64,000 bases of DNA from Paraburkholderia oxyphila NBRC 105797 (GTDB lineage Bacteria; Pseudomonadota; Gammaproteobacteria; Burkholderiales; Burkholderiaceae): contig NZ_BAYD01000003.1 in the NCBI RefSeq assembly GCF_000685075.1, forward strand, positions 124,001 through 188,000, given 5' to 3'. Below, one piece after another: positions 1 through 8,632 of the stretch. The position numbers and the translations under genes were made by a program. Every line of letters begins with the position of its first letter. Position 1 is the first letter of the stretch. Under the pieces are notes generated by a model. That model was not told where the DNA came from. It worked only from the letters and a program-made list of their open reading frames with translations, and searched no databases.

Positions 1-108
1 CGGAAAGGTGTGGTTCGGGTCGAGCTGGTAGGTATCCGCGGCATGCGCCAGCGACGCGGCGAGCGACACCGCTGCGGCCCCGGCGGCCATCAACACGAAT
101 CTGTTCAA
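1..108 (-). CDS. YceI family periplasmic protein, 5' part only (runs off the window)
   Basis: Only the first 36 codons are in the window; the gene continues past base 1. They read as a signal peptide (hydrophobic Ala/Val/Leu core ending AHA) followed by DTYQLDPNHTFP, the usual start of a mature YceI domain. YceI proteins are secreted lipocalin-like barrels that bind isoprenoid-type lipids. I chose the TTG at 108 because AAGGAGG lies 5 nt before it; an ATG at 90 would shorten the signal peptide and has no such site. The gene lies about 90 bases downstream of a second YceI gene on the same strand, so the two are probably co-transcribed. Confidence 0.75.
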   Translation of the reverse strand, partial: MNRFVLMAAGAAAVSLAASLAHAADTYQLDPNHTFP

Positions 109-198
109 GTACGCCTCCTTTGTGTTCAGTGCGCAAGCGCTACGTGGCCAATCTCCGGCAACGCCGTGAGAGAACCGCGCCGCCGCACGCGTTGTCCA

Positions 199-813
199 CT
201 ACTTGTGCGCGACGACGATGTGAAACTTGATCAGCACTTCGTCCGCGACGGTCGAGGTGTCCTTCCACTCGCCCGTGCCGATGCCGAACGCGAGCCGATG
301 AATGGGCAGCGTGCCGTCGAAGGTCTGCGTCGCGCCCTGCTGGGTGAGCACGACCGGCGCCACGACCTGCTCGGTATGCCCCTTGATCGTGAGGTTGCCG
401 CTCACGCTGTACTGGCTCGGGCCGGTCGACGCGATCGACGTGGCAACGAACGTTGCCTGCGGATACGCCTTGGCGTCGAACCATTCGGGGCCACGCACCG
501 AGTCGTTATAGCTTGCGTCGCCAAGGTCGTAGCTACCGGTATCGACCGTCAGGCGCGCCGTGCCCGCCGCCGGCTTCGCCGGGTCGAAGTTGATCTGTGC
601 GTCGAACTTCGTGAAGCTGCCCTCCACGGGCACGCTCATTTGCCGCGAGATCGCCACGAGCGTACTCTTGCCCGCGTCCATTTGCGCCCAGGCTGCGCTG
701 CTCGCCGCCCAAATCACCGGCGCCGCGAGCGCGGCCCGCACGAGCGCCGCCCCCACCCTGGCCACGCGCGCCCGGCTTCTCATCAAACGCGCCAGTCCCG
801 CCAATGCTTCCAT
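199..813 (-). CDS. YceI family periplasmic protein
   Basis: A YceI-domain protein of about 204 residues. An N-terminal Ala-rich signal sequence ends near SSAAWAQ, and the mature part carries the family's strand pattern, including FTKFDAQINFDP, ASYNDSVRGPEWFDAKAYP and GNLTIKGHT. Members bind long isoprenoid or amide lipids in the periplasm; the ligand here is unknown. The ATG at 813 has a GGGGA-type ribosome site just before it. A TTG at 825 and an ATG at 783 (which leaves a cleaner signal peptide) are alternatives. It precedes a second YceI gene on the same strand. In related bacteria a cytochrome b561 gene often accompanies such pairs; none is seen here. Confidence 0.85.
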   Translation of the reverse strand: MEALAGLARLMRSRARVARVGAALVRAALAAPVIWAASSAAWAQMDAGKSTLVAISRQMSVPVEGSFTKFDAQINFDPAKPAAGTARLTVDTGSYDLGDASYNDSVRGPEWFDAKAYPQATFVATSIASTGPSQYSVSGNLTIKGHTEQVVAPVVLTQQGATQTFDGTLPIHRLAFGIGTGEWKDTSTVADEVLIKFHIVVAHK

Positions 814-825
814 GCTTTTCCCCAA

Positions 826-1271
826 CCCGGGCGTTGGGAACCTCCGCTAATCGCACCCGCCGCCCGCGCGGACCCTGAGGAGGGATGGCCGGTCACTCGG
901 CCGCTCAGAAGGAAAGATAACCTGGTGGCGTGCAGGCGAACAGAATGCAAACATCCGGCACCAGGGCAAAGCGCGGTGCGCCCGCGGCGGCGCAACACCG
1001 GCGCGCGGCAATGCCCGCCGTGCAAAGCCGGCCCGCCAGTCTGCGCTGGCGCACGATGGCTGCGCGGGTGGCATACGCAGGTGCAGCAAACGTGGCACAC
1101 TCCCACGCCGTTCGGGCGGCCAAAGCGGCCGTCCCATCGAACGCGCGGCTCGCCGCGCCCCGTTGACGAAGGAAACGCGTGCTACCGGGCCGTTTGGTAA
1201 CATGGTCGCCAACGCCGCTGCGTCGCCAGCACCTTTCGTTCCGTTCACGTCGTTTTGCGTCTTCTGCCCGC
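826..1271. other. Intergenic region between divergent yceI and pqiA
   Basis: About 446 bases separate the divergently transcribed yceI and pqi genes, so both promoters should lie here. A TTGACG at 1163-1168 could be a -35 box for pqi, but no good -10 box lies 16-18 bases after it. Both strands have open frames across the region, but they show no recognisable protein. I see no convincing operator or RNA. Confidence 0.4.
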
Positions 1272-2312
1272 ATGGCCCAGGACAATCTGATCGCGTGTCA
1301 CGAATGCGACGCGCTCTACCAAAAGCCTCGCCTGCTCGGGCGACAGAGCGCGCGCTGCACGCGCTGCGGCGCAACGCTCTATAACAGCGCTTCGTCGCAG
1401 CTCGACCGCATCTGCGCGATCACCATCGCCGCGCTCGTCACGTTCGTCATCGCGCAGTCGTTCCCGATCATCGAACTCGATGCCAACGGCATTATCTCGC
1501 AGTCGAGTCTGTTCGGCGCGCTCGTGGTGCTGTGGAACGAGGGCATGGAAATCGTCGCGGTGATGGTTTTTTTTGCCACCATCCTCTGCCCGCTCACTGA
1601 ACTGGTCGCGCTGCTCTATGTGCTGCTGCCGATCCGGCGCGGCTACATTCCACCGGGCTTCAACCTCGTGCTGCGCACGATCCAGTTCGTGCGGCCCTGG
1701 GGCATGCTCGAAGTCTTCATGCTGGGTGTGCTCATCACCATCGTGAAGATGGTGAGCCTCGCACGCGTGATTCCGGAGACCGCGCTGTTTGCATTCGGTG
1801 CGCTCACACTCATGATCACCGTGGTCCTGACCTTCGACGCGCGCACGCTATGGGACGTGGCCGACGCCCTGCGCGAAAGCGCGCTCGCCGCGCGCCGCGG
1901 CGGCGCGGGTCCGGCGGGCAGCGGGACGGGTTCGGGTGGGCCAGGCGGTCCGGGCAGCCTTGACGGTTCGGGCGGCCCGCGCGGTCTGGGCGGCTTGGGC
2001 GGTGCCGCCGCACATGGGCTCTCCCGGGACGCAAGCGACATGAGCGGCACCGGAGTGCCCGGGGCGACCTCGGACCAGGGCGGACTCGCTATCGACCCCG
2101 TCGGCGCGCTCGACCCGGGCGTGCCCGCCGTACTCGCCGGGGACGCGCGCGAAGCGAGCGACGCAGCCAGCGGCACCGATCCATCATCCCGGGAAGACAC
2201 ACCTCGCCCCCCCGACGCGATCGGCCCGCTCGCCAGCCCCGAGATCCACGACCCCGCCGCGCCGAAGGGGCACGGCGGCGGCGCGAACGCGCCTGGCTGG
2301 ACCCCGCAATGA
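1272..2312 (+). CDS. pqiA: Paraquat-inducible protein A (first of two), inner membrane, with long Gly-rich tail
   Basis: PqiA is the multi-pass inner membrane partner of PqiB/PqiC, which form a bridge for lipid transport between inner and outer membranes. The N-terminus has two CxxC pairs (ACHEC, CTRCG), as in PqiA zinc-ribbon-like segments. Four hydrophobic segments follow between residues 40 and 200, with FVRPWGMLEVFMLG and FDARTLWD as family landmarks. The ATG at 1272 was chosen because the protein then begins MAQDNLIACHEC, the usual PqiA start. From about residue 205 the protein has a further roughly 140 residues rich in Gly, Ala, Pro, Ser and Asp with GGPG-like repeats. This tail is not part of the family fold and looks disordered. 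It is the first gene of the pqi operon. Confidence 0.88.
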   Translation: MAQDNLIACHECDALYQKPRLLGRQSARCTRCGATLYNSASSQLDRICAITIAALVTFVIAQSFPIIELDANGIISQSSLFGALVVLWNEGMEIVAVMVFFATILCPLTELVALLYVLLPIRRGYIPPGFNLVLRTIQFVRPWGMLEVFMLGVLITIVKMVSLARVIPETALFAFGALTLMITVVLTFDARTLWDVADALRESALAARRGGAGPAGSGTGSGGPGGPGSLDGSGGPRGLGGLGGAAAHGLSRDASDMSGTGVPGATSDQGGLAIDPVGALDPGVPAVLAGDAREASDAASGTDPSSREDTPRPPDAIGPLASPEIHDPAAPKGHGGGANAPGWTPQ

Positions 2313-2337
2313 ACGCGCAGCGCACCGAGGCATCACG

Positions 2338-3000
2338 ATGAAATTCACCACTGCCACCGACGCAGGCCTCGTCTCCTGCCACGCCTGCGGCCACGTGCAA
2401 CCACGCGCGCGCCCGGGCGGGCACGCACGCTGCGCGCGCTGCGACTCGCCGATGCACGAGCGCCGCCCAGACAGCCTCACGCGCACGTGGGCGCTGCTCT
2501 TCGCCGCCGCGATCCTGTACATCCCCGCGAATCTGCTGCCGGTGATGCACACGACCTCGCTCGTCGGCGAGGAGGACGACACCATCATGAGCGGCGTCGC
2601 CTACTTCTGGACCTCGGGCGACGCCCCCCTCGCGGTGATCGTCTTCATCGCGAGCATTCTCGTGCCCATGCTCAAGCTCTCGGTGCTCGCCCTGCTCTGC
2701 ATCACGGCGCAGCGCCGCTCCACGTGGCGCCCGGTCGAGCGCACGAAGCTTTATCGGCTCGTCGAGTTCATCGGCCGCTGGTCGATGCTGGACGTGTTCG
2801 TTGTCACGCTGACTGTCGCGCTGGTACGCTTCCAGTCGCTTGCGGTGATTACGGCGGGGCCCGGCGCGATCGCGTTCGGCTCGGTCGTGATCCTGACGAT
2901 GATCGCGTCGATGCAGTTCGATCCCCGCCTCATCTGGGATCCGGTGGACGAAGACAAACAGCAACCCTCGCAACACTCTCAGGATCGCCCCAATGAATAG
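2338..3000 (+). CDS. pqiA: Paraquat-inducible protein A (second copy), inner membrane
   Basis: A second PqiA half of 220 residues. It has paired cysteines near the N-terminus (CHACG, CARCD), then four membrane segments, with YIPANLLPVM, GRWSMLDVFVVTL and FDPRLIWDP matching PqiA. Escherichia coli PqiA carries two such units in one protein; here they are separate genes 25 bases apart, presumably forming a heteromer. The ATG at 2338 starts the protein directly before the first CxxC unit. The last 8 bases overlap the start of pqiB, which argues for translational coupling. Confidence 0.9.
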   Translation: MKFTTATDAGLVSCHACGHVQPRARPGGHARCARCDSPMHERRPDSLTRTWALLFAAAILYIPANLLPVMHTTSLVGEEDDTIMSGVAYFWTSGDAPLAVIVFIASILVPMLKLSVLALLCITAQRRSTWRPVERTKLYRLVEFIGRWSMLDVFVVTLTVALVRFQSLAVITAGPGAIAFGSVVILTMIASMQFDPRLIWDPVDEDKQQPSQHSQDRPNE

Positions 3001-4645
3001 TCCGAAAGGACCGAACCCGCCCTCAGGCGGCGCGCCTTCTGGCGGTGGCTCGCTACCGCCCGACCTGCCCGAACCGGACATCGTCAAGCCGAGGCGCTGG
3101 CTCCCTTCGCTCGTCTGGATCGTGCCGCTCGTCGCGGCGCTGATCGGCGTTGCACTCGTGGTGAAGTCCGTGGCCTCGCGCGGCCCGACCATCACGATCA
3201 GCTTCATGACCGCCGAAGGGCTCGAACCCGGCAAGACCAAGGTCAAGTACAAGGACGTCGATATCGGCTCGGTGCGCGCCATCAAGCTCTCGCCGAATCT
3301 CTCGCGCGTGCTCGTGACCGTGGAGCTCACCAAGGACGCCGAGAACTTCGCCAAGAAGGACAGCCATTTCTGGGTCGTGCGCGCGCGCATCGGCGCGAGC
3401 GGCGTCTCGGGCCTCGGCACGCTGCTCTCGGGCTCGTATATCGGCGCCGACGCGGGCCGTTCGAACGAAACCGCAACCGACTTCGTCGGGCTGGAAACGC
3501 CGCCGGCCGTGACCATCGACGAAAAGGGCCACCGCTACACACTGCATAGCGACAATCTGGGTTCGCTCGACATCGGCACGCCCATCTTCTATCGCCGCAT
3601 CCAGGTGGGCCAGGTGACGGGCTACTCGCTCGACAAGGACGGCAACGGCGTCACGGTGCAAGTGTTCGTGAGCGCGCCCTACGACCAGTACGTGGGCACC
3701 AACACGCGCTGGTGGCACGCGAGCGGCGTGAACGTGCAGCTCGATTCGAGCGGCATCAAGGTCAACACGCAGTCGCTCGCGACCGTGGTGGTGGGCGGCC
3801 TCGCGTTCGAGGCGCCGCCGGGCCAGGCCATGGGTCCGCAGGCGCCCGACAACTCGACCTTCACGCTCGCGTCCGACGAGACCGATGCAATGCGCGAGCC
3901 GGACGGCGCGCCAGTGCGCGTGGTGATGTACTTCAACCAGTCGCTGCGCGGCCTCTCGGTGGGCGCGCCGATCGACTTCCGCGGCATCGTGCTCGGCCAG
4001 GTGACCGACATCGGCATCGAGTACGACCCGAAGGAGCACAACTTCACGATGCCGGTGGCGATGAACCTGTATCCGCAGCGCCTCTCGCGCCGCATCCACG
4101 GCGAAGCGCCCGCACCGCATACGGCGCAAAGCCAGGAGCTCGTCAAGCGCCTCGTCGAGCGCGGACTGCGCGGCCAGTTGCGCACCGGCAACCTGATCAC
4201 GGGCCAGCTCTATGTCGCGCTCGACATCTTCCCGAAGGCGCCGCCCGCGAAGGTGGACCTCGACCACGACCCCATGGAGCTGCCGACGATTCCGAACTCG
4301 CTCGAGGAATTGCAGCTGCAGGTCGCCGACATCGCGAAGAAGCTCGACAAGATTCCGTTCGACCAGATCGGCAACAATCTGAACGACTCGCTGAAGAACG
4401 CGAACCAGTTGTTCGGCAAGGTCAACGACGAGATCCTCCCGCAGATGCGCGGCACGCTCGACCAGGCGCAGAAGACCTTCAACGCGGCGCAGTCCACGCT
4501 GCAGCAGGATTCGCCGATGCAAACGGACGTGCACCAGGCGCTGCAGGAGCTCACGCGCACGCTGCAGTCCCTCAACGCGCTCTCGGACTATCTGGAGCGC
4601 CATCCCGAATCGCTGCTGCGCGGCAAATCAGGAGACAAGCCATGA
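2993..4645 (+). CDS. pqiB: PqiB, MCE-domain intermembrane transport protein
   Basis: PqiB is anchored in the inner membrane by one N-terminal helix (about residues 35-60, LPSLVWIVPLVAALIGVALV) and carries three MCE (MlaD) domains, followed by a long helical C-terminus that builds a needle across the periplasm. The MCE repeats are visible at about residues 65-160 (ISFMTAEGLEPGKTKVKYKDVDIG), 180-250 (LGSLDIGTPIFYRRIQVGQV) and 300-400 (NQSLRGLSVGAPIDFRGIVLG). The helical tail from residue 420 is rich in Leu, Asn and Gln. The length of 550 residues is normal for the family. It overlaps pqiA by 8 bases and pqiC by 4 (ATGA). Confidence 0.95.
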   Translation: MNSPKGPNPPSGGAPSGGGSLPPDLPEPDIVKPRRWLPSLVWIVPLVAALIGVALVVKSVASRGPTITISFMTAEGLEPGKTKVKYKDVDIGSVRAIKLSPNLSRVLVTVELTKDAENFAKKDSHFWVVRARIGASGVSGLGTLLSGSYIGADAGRSNETATDFVGLETPPAVTIDEKGHRYTLHSDNLGSLDIGTPIFYRRIQVGQVTGYSLDKDGNGVTVQVFVSAPYDQYVGTNTRWWHASGVNVQLDSSGIKVNTQSLATVVVGGLAFEAPPGQAMGPQAPDNSTFTLASDETDAMREPDGAPVRVVMYFNQSLRGLSVGAPIDFRGIVLGQVTDIGIEYDPKEHNFTMPVAMNLYPQRLSRRIHGEAPAPHTAQSQELVKRLVERGLRGQLRTGNLITGQLYVALDIFPKAPPAKVDLDHDPMELPTIPNSLEELQLQVADIAKKLDKIPFDQIGNNLNDSLKNANQLFGKVNDEILPQMRGTLDQAQKTFNAAQSTLQQDSPMQTDVHQALQELTRTLQSLNALSDYLERHPESLLRGKSGDKP

Positions 4646-5367
4646 CGTTTCGCCGGCTCCCCCTGCGGCTCCCGGCAGCCTTTGCGGCGCTCGCCCTTGT
4701 GGCGGCGCTCGCGGGCTGCGCCTCGCCCGGCAGCCGTTTCTACACGCTGAGCCCCACCGACGATGCCGCGCGCGCAAGCGTCGCGTCGACCACGGGCAAC
4801 CCGGCGCTGCTCGTTGCGCTGGCGCCGGTCGACGTGCCGCCGCAAGTCGCGAAGTTACAGTTCGTCGTGCAGAACGACGCCACCCAGGTCAAGGTGCTCG
4901 AGCAGGAGCGCTGGGCTTCGCTGCCCGGCGACGAGATCCGCCGCGCGCTCTCGGGCGACCTCACGCAGCAGCTCAACACCATCGACGTGTATGGCTCGCC
5001 GCATCCCGAAGGCGTGCCGGTGTACCGCGTGAGCGTGCAAGTGCAGCGCTTCGAATCGTGGCCGGGCTCGCACGCCCTCATCGACGCGGTCTGGAGTGTG
5101 CGCTCGCTCGATTCGCAGGCGGTCATGACCTGCCGCAGCGTGCTCAATGAGCCCGTCGGCGACGGCTATGACGCGCTCGTGGTCGGCCACCGTCGCGCGG
5201 TGGCGGCGCTCTCGCAGGCCATCGCAAGCGGCGTGCGCACGCTCGCCGCCGCACCGCAGGCGAGCGCGCCGCCCGCCACGAAGAACGGCACAAAAAACGT
5301 GCACATGAAGCCGGTGACCAACCTGGCCTGCCCGCAGGCCATGCCTGCCGCCGCTAAGGCGGGCTGA
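4642..5367 (+). CDS. pqiC: PqiC, outer membrane lipoprotein of the Pqi system
   Basis: A 241-residue lipoprotein of the ABC-transporter auxiliary family (formerly DUF330). The start MTFRRLPLRLP leads to a lipobox LAGC, so the mature protein is acylated at Cys. SRFYTLSP directly after it is the family hallmark, and the rest fits PqiC, which docks the PqiB needle at the outer membrane. The ATG overlaps the pqiB stop as ATGA. It is the last gene of the pqi operon; a GC-rich hairpin lies 25 bases downstream. Confidence 0.92.
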   Translation: MTFRRLPLRLPAAFAALALVAALAGCASPGSRFYTLSPTDDAARASVASTTGNPALLVALAPVDVPPQVAKLQFVVQNDATQVKVLEQERWASLPGDEIRRALSGDLTQQLNTIDVYGSPHPEGVPVYRVSVQVQRFESWPGSHALIDAVWSVRSLDSQAVMTCRSVLNEPVGDGYDALVVGHRRAVAALSQAIASGVRTLAAAPQASAPPATKNGTKNVHMKPVTNLACPQAMPAAAKAG

Positions 5368-5391
5368 CACTCCGGAAAGCGACGTCTCGAC

Positions 5392-5420
5392 GAACGCGGT
5401 GCGCACTGCGCGCCGCGTTC
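5392..5420 (+). other. GC-rich hairpin after pqiC
   Basis: A 13-bp stem (GAACGCGG then GCGC, with one G-U pair) closes a 3-base loop 25 bases after the pqiC stop. There is no following T-run, so this may be an RNA 3' end protector or a factor-dependent stop rather than an intrinsic terminator. The rest of the gap to 5612 shows nothing else I can support. Confidence 0.35.
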
Positions 5421-5612
5421 AGATCTCGTGCCGGGTGCGCCTCAATCACCTTCCGCGCTGGCGCCTCCGCAGCGCCAAAGCACCGGCCGCCGATGCAGGC
5501 GAGCAGAGGCGCCCTGCAGATGATCCCGGAGCCGATGTCGCTGGCCAACCACCTCCTCCCGCTTCAGCGGGTTAGTTCAATGCCGCTTTACCCTACTGCC
5601 TGACGTTTTTGT

Positions 5613-7799
5613 ATGTTTCGTTCGTTCACGACGCTCTGGAAAAAATGGCGCGCTTCGCGCAGCGCGGTTCGTCAGCTCGACGCGCTGCTGGCCACCGCCG
5701 ACGCCGACGCGCCCTACGCGGAGCGCAGCGACTGGCTGATCGAGCTCGCGCACTGGATCCACCGGCGCGGCAAGCTCGACGCCGACGCCACGTCCTCCGC
5801 CACGGCGCCGGATGCTCCGCTGCGCGCGCCGCCCGAGCACGCGCGCGTGCGCTACCTGCTGCACGTGCTGGACCGCAATCCGGCATGGAAGGCCAACGTG
5901 GGCGCAATGGTGCGTAAGCTCCTGCGCGAGAGTGACAGCATCACGCTGCTCTGCGACGCGGGCATGCCGGTCCACTCGGGCCTGTTCGGCGCGCTCATCG
6001 GCCGCGTGCAGGCACAGCTGATCCCGCCGGCGCCGAATCGACGTGACCTCGCGGCACTCGTCACGCTGATGTTCCCCGCCACCCACGATCCCGAGTGGAT
6101 CGCGACGCTGCCGCGCGACCTGCTCGCGCGCCTGCAGGCCCTGATCGCCGAGGCCGGTGCAGCGCAAGCTGGCGCCGCCGCCGAACCCACCAGCGTATCC
6201 GCGAGCAGTCTCACCGATGGCGGCGCGCCAGGCACGCGCGCCGCTGCGCCCGCGGCGCTGCCCAACGAGTTCTCGCTCGACCTGCTCACGGCGCTGCACA
6301 ACCTGACCTGCCAGATCAGCTCGACGGGCCTCTCGCCCACGGTGCGCAGCCGCCTGTCCAGCGAGGACGCGCGTGTGGCCGTCGAAAAGCTGTCGTTCTT
6401 CCGCCTCACCCGCGCGATGCTCGCGGTGGAGAACGCGCGCGATGCGGGCGAGCCCGCGCGCCTGCTGCAAGAAGTGACGTGGCTGCGCCTCTTGCTCGAC
6501 GATTGCCGCAAGGCCACCGACGACGTCTTCGCGCACCTCTACCGCCACGGCGTGCGCGTGGACACGGTGTTCCAGGTCTTGCGCATGCGCATGCGCATCG
6601 TGCGCGCGGAGCGCCTGCTCGACGCGTGGATGGCCGCCGACGATCCCTCGACGCAGGCGCGCCTCGTCGCCGAGCTCGTGCAGGCGAACCAGAAGAGCCA
6701 GAGCGTGGCGTACCTCATGCGCAGCAACTTCGCGCTGCTCTCGCGCAAGGTGGTGGAGCTTTCCGCCGATACGGGCGAGCACTACATCGCCCGCGACCGC
6801 GCCGAGTACCTCACCATGCTGCGCATGGCGGCGGGCGGCGGCCTCGTCACGGCGGTCACGGTCTACGTGAAATTCGGCGTTACGGGCGCGCACCTGCCCT
6901 CGATGATCGAAGGGCTTTTCGCGGGCATCAACTACGCACTGAGCTTCCTTGTCATGCACTTCTGCCACTTTTCGCTCGCGACCAAGCAGCCCGCGATGAC
7001 GGCGCCCACCCTCGCCCGCGAGCTCGACGGCGCCAACGAAAGCGCGGGGCGCGCGCGCTTCGTGTCGTCGGTGGTGGCGCTGATCCGCACCCAGGCCGCC
7101 GCCGTGCTCGGCAACGTGCTGCTCGTGTTTCCGGCCTGCCTCGCGATCCAGCTCGTGTGCGGCTGGCTCTTTCACACGAACCTGATCACGGCGGCGAAAG
7201 CGCACGCCACGCTCCAATCGTTCTCGCTCATCGGCCCGACGCCGTTCTATGCCGCGCTGACGGGCGTGCTGCTGTGGGCGTCGAGCCTGTTCGCGGGCTG
7301 GGCCGACAACTGGTTCGTGCTGCACCGTGTCGAGGACGCGCTCGCGTGGAACCGGCGCCTGCGCATGACGCTGGGTGCCGCGGGCGCGGCGCGCCTCGCG
7401 CACTTCTGCCGCACGAACGTGGCGGGCGTGTGGGGCAACCTCGTGCTGGGCATGTTGCTCGGTCTCGTGCCGGCAATCATCTCGGCCGTCGCGTTCCACT
7501 TCGAGGTGCGGCACGTGACGCTCTCATCGGGCTCGATCGGCGTCGCGCTCGGCGTGCTCGGCACGGCTACGCTCAAGAGCGGCGAGCTCTGGTGGGCCGT
7601 GGCGGGCGTGGCAAGCATGGCCGTGCTCAACGTGACGGTGAGTTTCGCGCTCGCGCTGCACATGGCACTGCGCTCGCGCGACCTCGGGCGCAAGGATGTT
7701 CGCCCGCTCATGCGCGCGTTCTGGCGGCGCGTGACGCGCCATCCGATCGATCTCGTGTGGCCGATCCGGCGCAGCAAGTTGCGCGAAGACAACGATTGA
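5613..7799 (+). CDS. Gcr-type 'site-specific recombinase' family membrane protein
   Basis: This 728-residue protein matches the family annotated in Betaproteobacteria as 'site-specific recombinase, Gcr'. The N-terminal half is helical and soluble. The C-terminal half has several hydrophobic segments, for example at about residues 405-455 (AAGGGLVTAVTVYVKFGVTG), 495-520, 545-570 and 610-690. No Ser or Tyr recombinase catalytic motif is visible and the protein looks membrane-bound, so the family name should not be taken as proof of recombination. The ATG at 5613 gives MFRSFTTLWKKW. It stands alone between the pqi operon and a HigBA module and is not a sign of a mobile element. Confidence 0.85.
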   Translation: MFRSFTTLWKKWRASRSAVRQLDALLATADADAPYAERSDWLIELAHWIHRRGKLDADATSSATAPDAPLRAPPEHARVRYLLHVLDRNPAWKANVGAMVRKLLRESDSITLLCDAGMPVHSGLFGALIGRVQAQLIPPAPNRRDLAALVTLMFPATHDPEWIATLPRDLLARLQALIAEAGAAQAGAAAEPTSVSASSLTDGGAPGTRAAAPAALPNEFSLDLLTALHNLTCQISSTGLSPTVRSRLSSEDARVAVEKLSFFRLTRAMLAVENARDAGEPARLLQEVTWLRLLLDDCRKATDDVFAHLYRHGVRVDTVFQVLRMRMRIVRAERLLDAWMAADDPSTQARLVAELVQANQKSQSVAYLMRSNFALLSRKVVELSADTGEHYIARDRAEYLTMLRMAAGGGLVTAVTVYVKFGVTGAHLPSMIEGLFAGINYALSFLVMHFCHFSLATKQPAMTAPTLARELDGANESAGRARFVSSVVALIRTQAAAVLGNVLLVFPACLAIQLVCGWLFHTNLITAAKAHATLQSFSLIGPTPFYAALTGVLLWASSLFAGWADNWFVLHRVEDALAWNRRLRMTLGAAGAARLAHFCRTNVAGVWGNLVLGMLLGLVPAIISAVAFHFEVRHVTLSSGSIGVALGVLGTATLKSGELWWAVAGVASMAVLNVTVSFALALHMALRSRDLGRKDVRPLMRAFWRRVTRHPIDLVWPIRRSKLREDND

Positions 7800-7885
7800 C
7801 ACCACCGGTTTCATACTTCGTTCGGCCAACGATGCCGCAAATTTGACGCCATCCCAAAAGCGTACAAAGCCGTAGTGCCAGGCTT

Positions 7886-7925
7886 GAGGGACGCTCACAC
7901 CCCGCTCATTCGCGGGGCGTCCCTC
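7886..7925 (+). terminator. Probable terminator after the Gcr-family gene
   Basis: A two-part stem (GAGGGACG with CGTCCCTC, and CCCCGC with GCGGGG) with a 6-base internal bulge, followed by ACCCCTTTCT. The T-run is weak, so termination may be partial. Confidence 0.5.
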
Positions 7926-7995
7926 ACCCCTTTCTACACCGCGACATGCCACCACAGGCCACTGCAGCGTGTAGTCACATAGGCTACAGCTCATC

Positions 7996-8274
7996 ATGAT
8001 CAAAACCTTTCGGCACAAAGGTCTTGCATCGTTTTTTCTGGAAGGCAGCAAAAGCAGAATTCTCGCGCATCATGCGGGCCGGCTGCGCATCCTGCTCGGT
8101 GCGCTGGATCAGGCGCGTGGCCCGCAGGACATGAACACGCCGCCCTGGCGATTGCACGCACTGCAAGGCAGTCCTGTCGGGCACTGGGCGGTCTGGGTGA
8201 ACGGCAATTGGCGTCTCACGTTCACATACGACGGCACCGACGCCGTCCTCGTCGATTACCAGGACCACCTATAA
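7996..8274 (+). CDS. higB: HigB-type toxin (RelE superfamily mRNA interferase), copy 1
   Basis: A 92-residue RelE/HigB toxin. It begins MIKTFRHKGL, typical of the HigB/GraT branch, with the conserved core GNWRLTF and the ending AVLVDYQDHL. Such toxins cut mRNA on the ribosome. The toxin precedes the antitoxin, the inverted order usual for HigBA, with 10 bases between the genes. The ATG at 7996 has no clear ribosome site. A short inverted repeat (TGTAG, 9 bases, CTACA at 7970-7988) sits just before the start and may be the antitoxin's operator. It is about 55% identical, without gaps, to the second HigB at 38448-38726. Confidence 0.88.
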   Translation: MIKTFRHKGLASFFLEGSKSRILAHHAGRLRILLGALDQARGPQDMNTPPWRLHALQGSPVGHWAVWVNGNWRLTFTYDGTDAVLVDYQDHL

Positions 8275-8284
8275 GGGAACGAAC

Positions 8285-8572
8285 ATGAGCAGAATGCACA
8301 ACCCGCCGCATCCGGGCGAAGTGTTGCGGGAGTGGATCCCGCCGGACGTGAACGTGACGCAAGCCGCGCACGCGCTGCAGATCAACCGCGTCACGCTCTC
8401 CAATCTGCTCAACGGCAAGGCCGGTGTGACGGCCAATATCGCGCTGCGCCTGTCGGCGTGGCTCGGCACCACACCCGAGCATTGGCTCGGCCTGCAAACC
8501 CAGTGGGATCTTTGGCACGCCCGCCAGCAGCCTCGCCCCAGGATCAAGCCGCTCGCCCGCCAAGCCGCCTGA
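8285..8572 (+). CDS. higA: HigA-type antitoxin, copy 1
   Basis: A 95-residue Xre-family helix-turn-helix protein that should bind and neutralise the upstream HigB and repress their shared promoter. The opening [14 protein letters not shown] is diagnostic for the HigA addiction-module family. The helix-turn-helix covers about residues 26-55 (VTQAAHALQINRVTLSNLLNG), and the protein ends in a basic, Pro-rich tail. The ATG at 8285 lies 10 bases after the higB stop. Confidence 0.9.
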   Translation: MSRMHNPPHPGEVLREWIPPDVNVTQAAHALQINRVTLSNLLNGKAGVTANIALRLSAWLGTTPEHWLGLQTQWDLWHARQQPRPRIKPLARQAA

Positions 8573-8632
8573 AGGCCGCTTTCGCCAACCCGCGTACAAT
8601 AGCGCCTTCCCCGCAGCGTCACCACTTTCCTC

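Noticed and set aside
2089..3516. Long antisense open frame over pqiA/pqiB
   Set aside because: It is a GC-driven shadow of clear Pqi genes; its protein has no recognisable domain and is rich in Arg, Ala and Gly.
5577..7514. 645-codon antisense open frame over the Gcr-family gene
   Set aside because: Composition is Arg/His/Val-rich as expected for a reverse-strand shadow, and the plus-strand protein is a recognised family.
5613..7799. Mobile element, because the family is named 'site-specific recombinase'
   Set aside because: The protein is membrane-bound, lacks recombinase catalytic motifs, and has no attachment sites or repeats around it.
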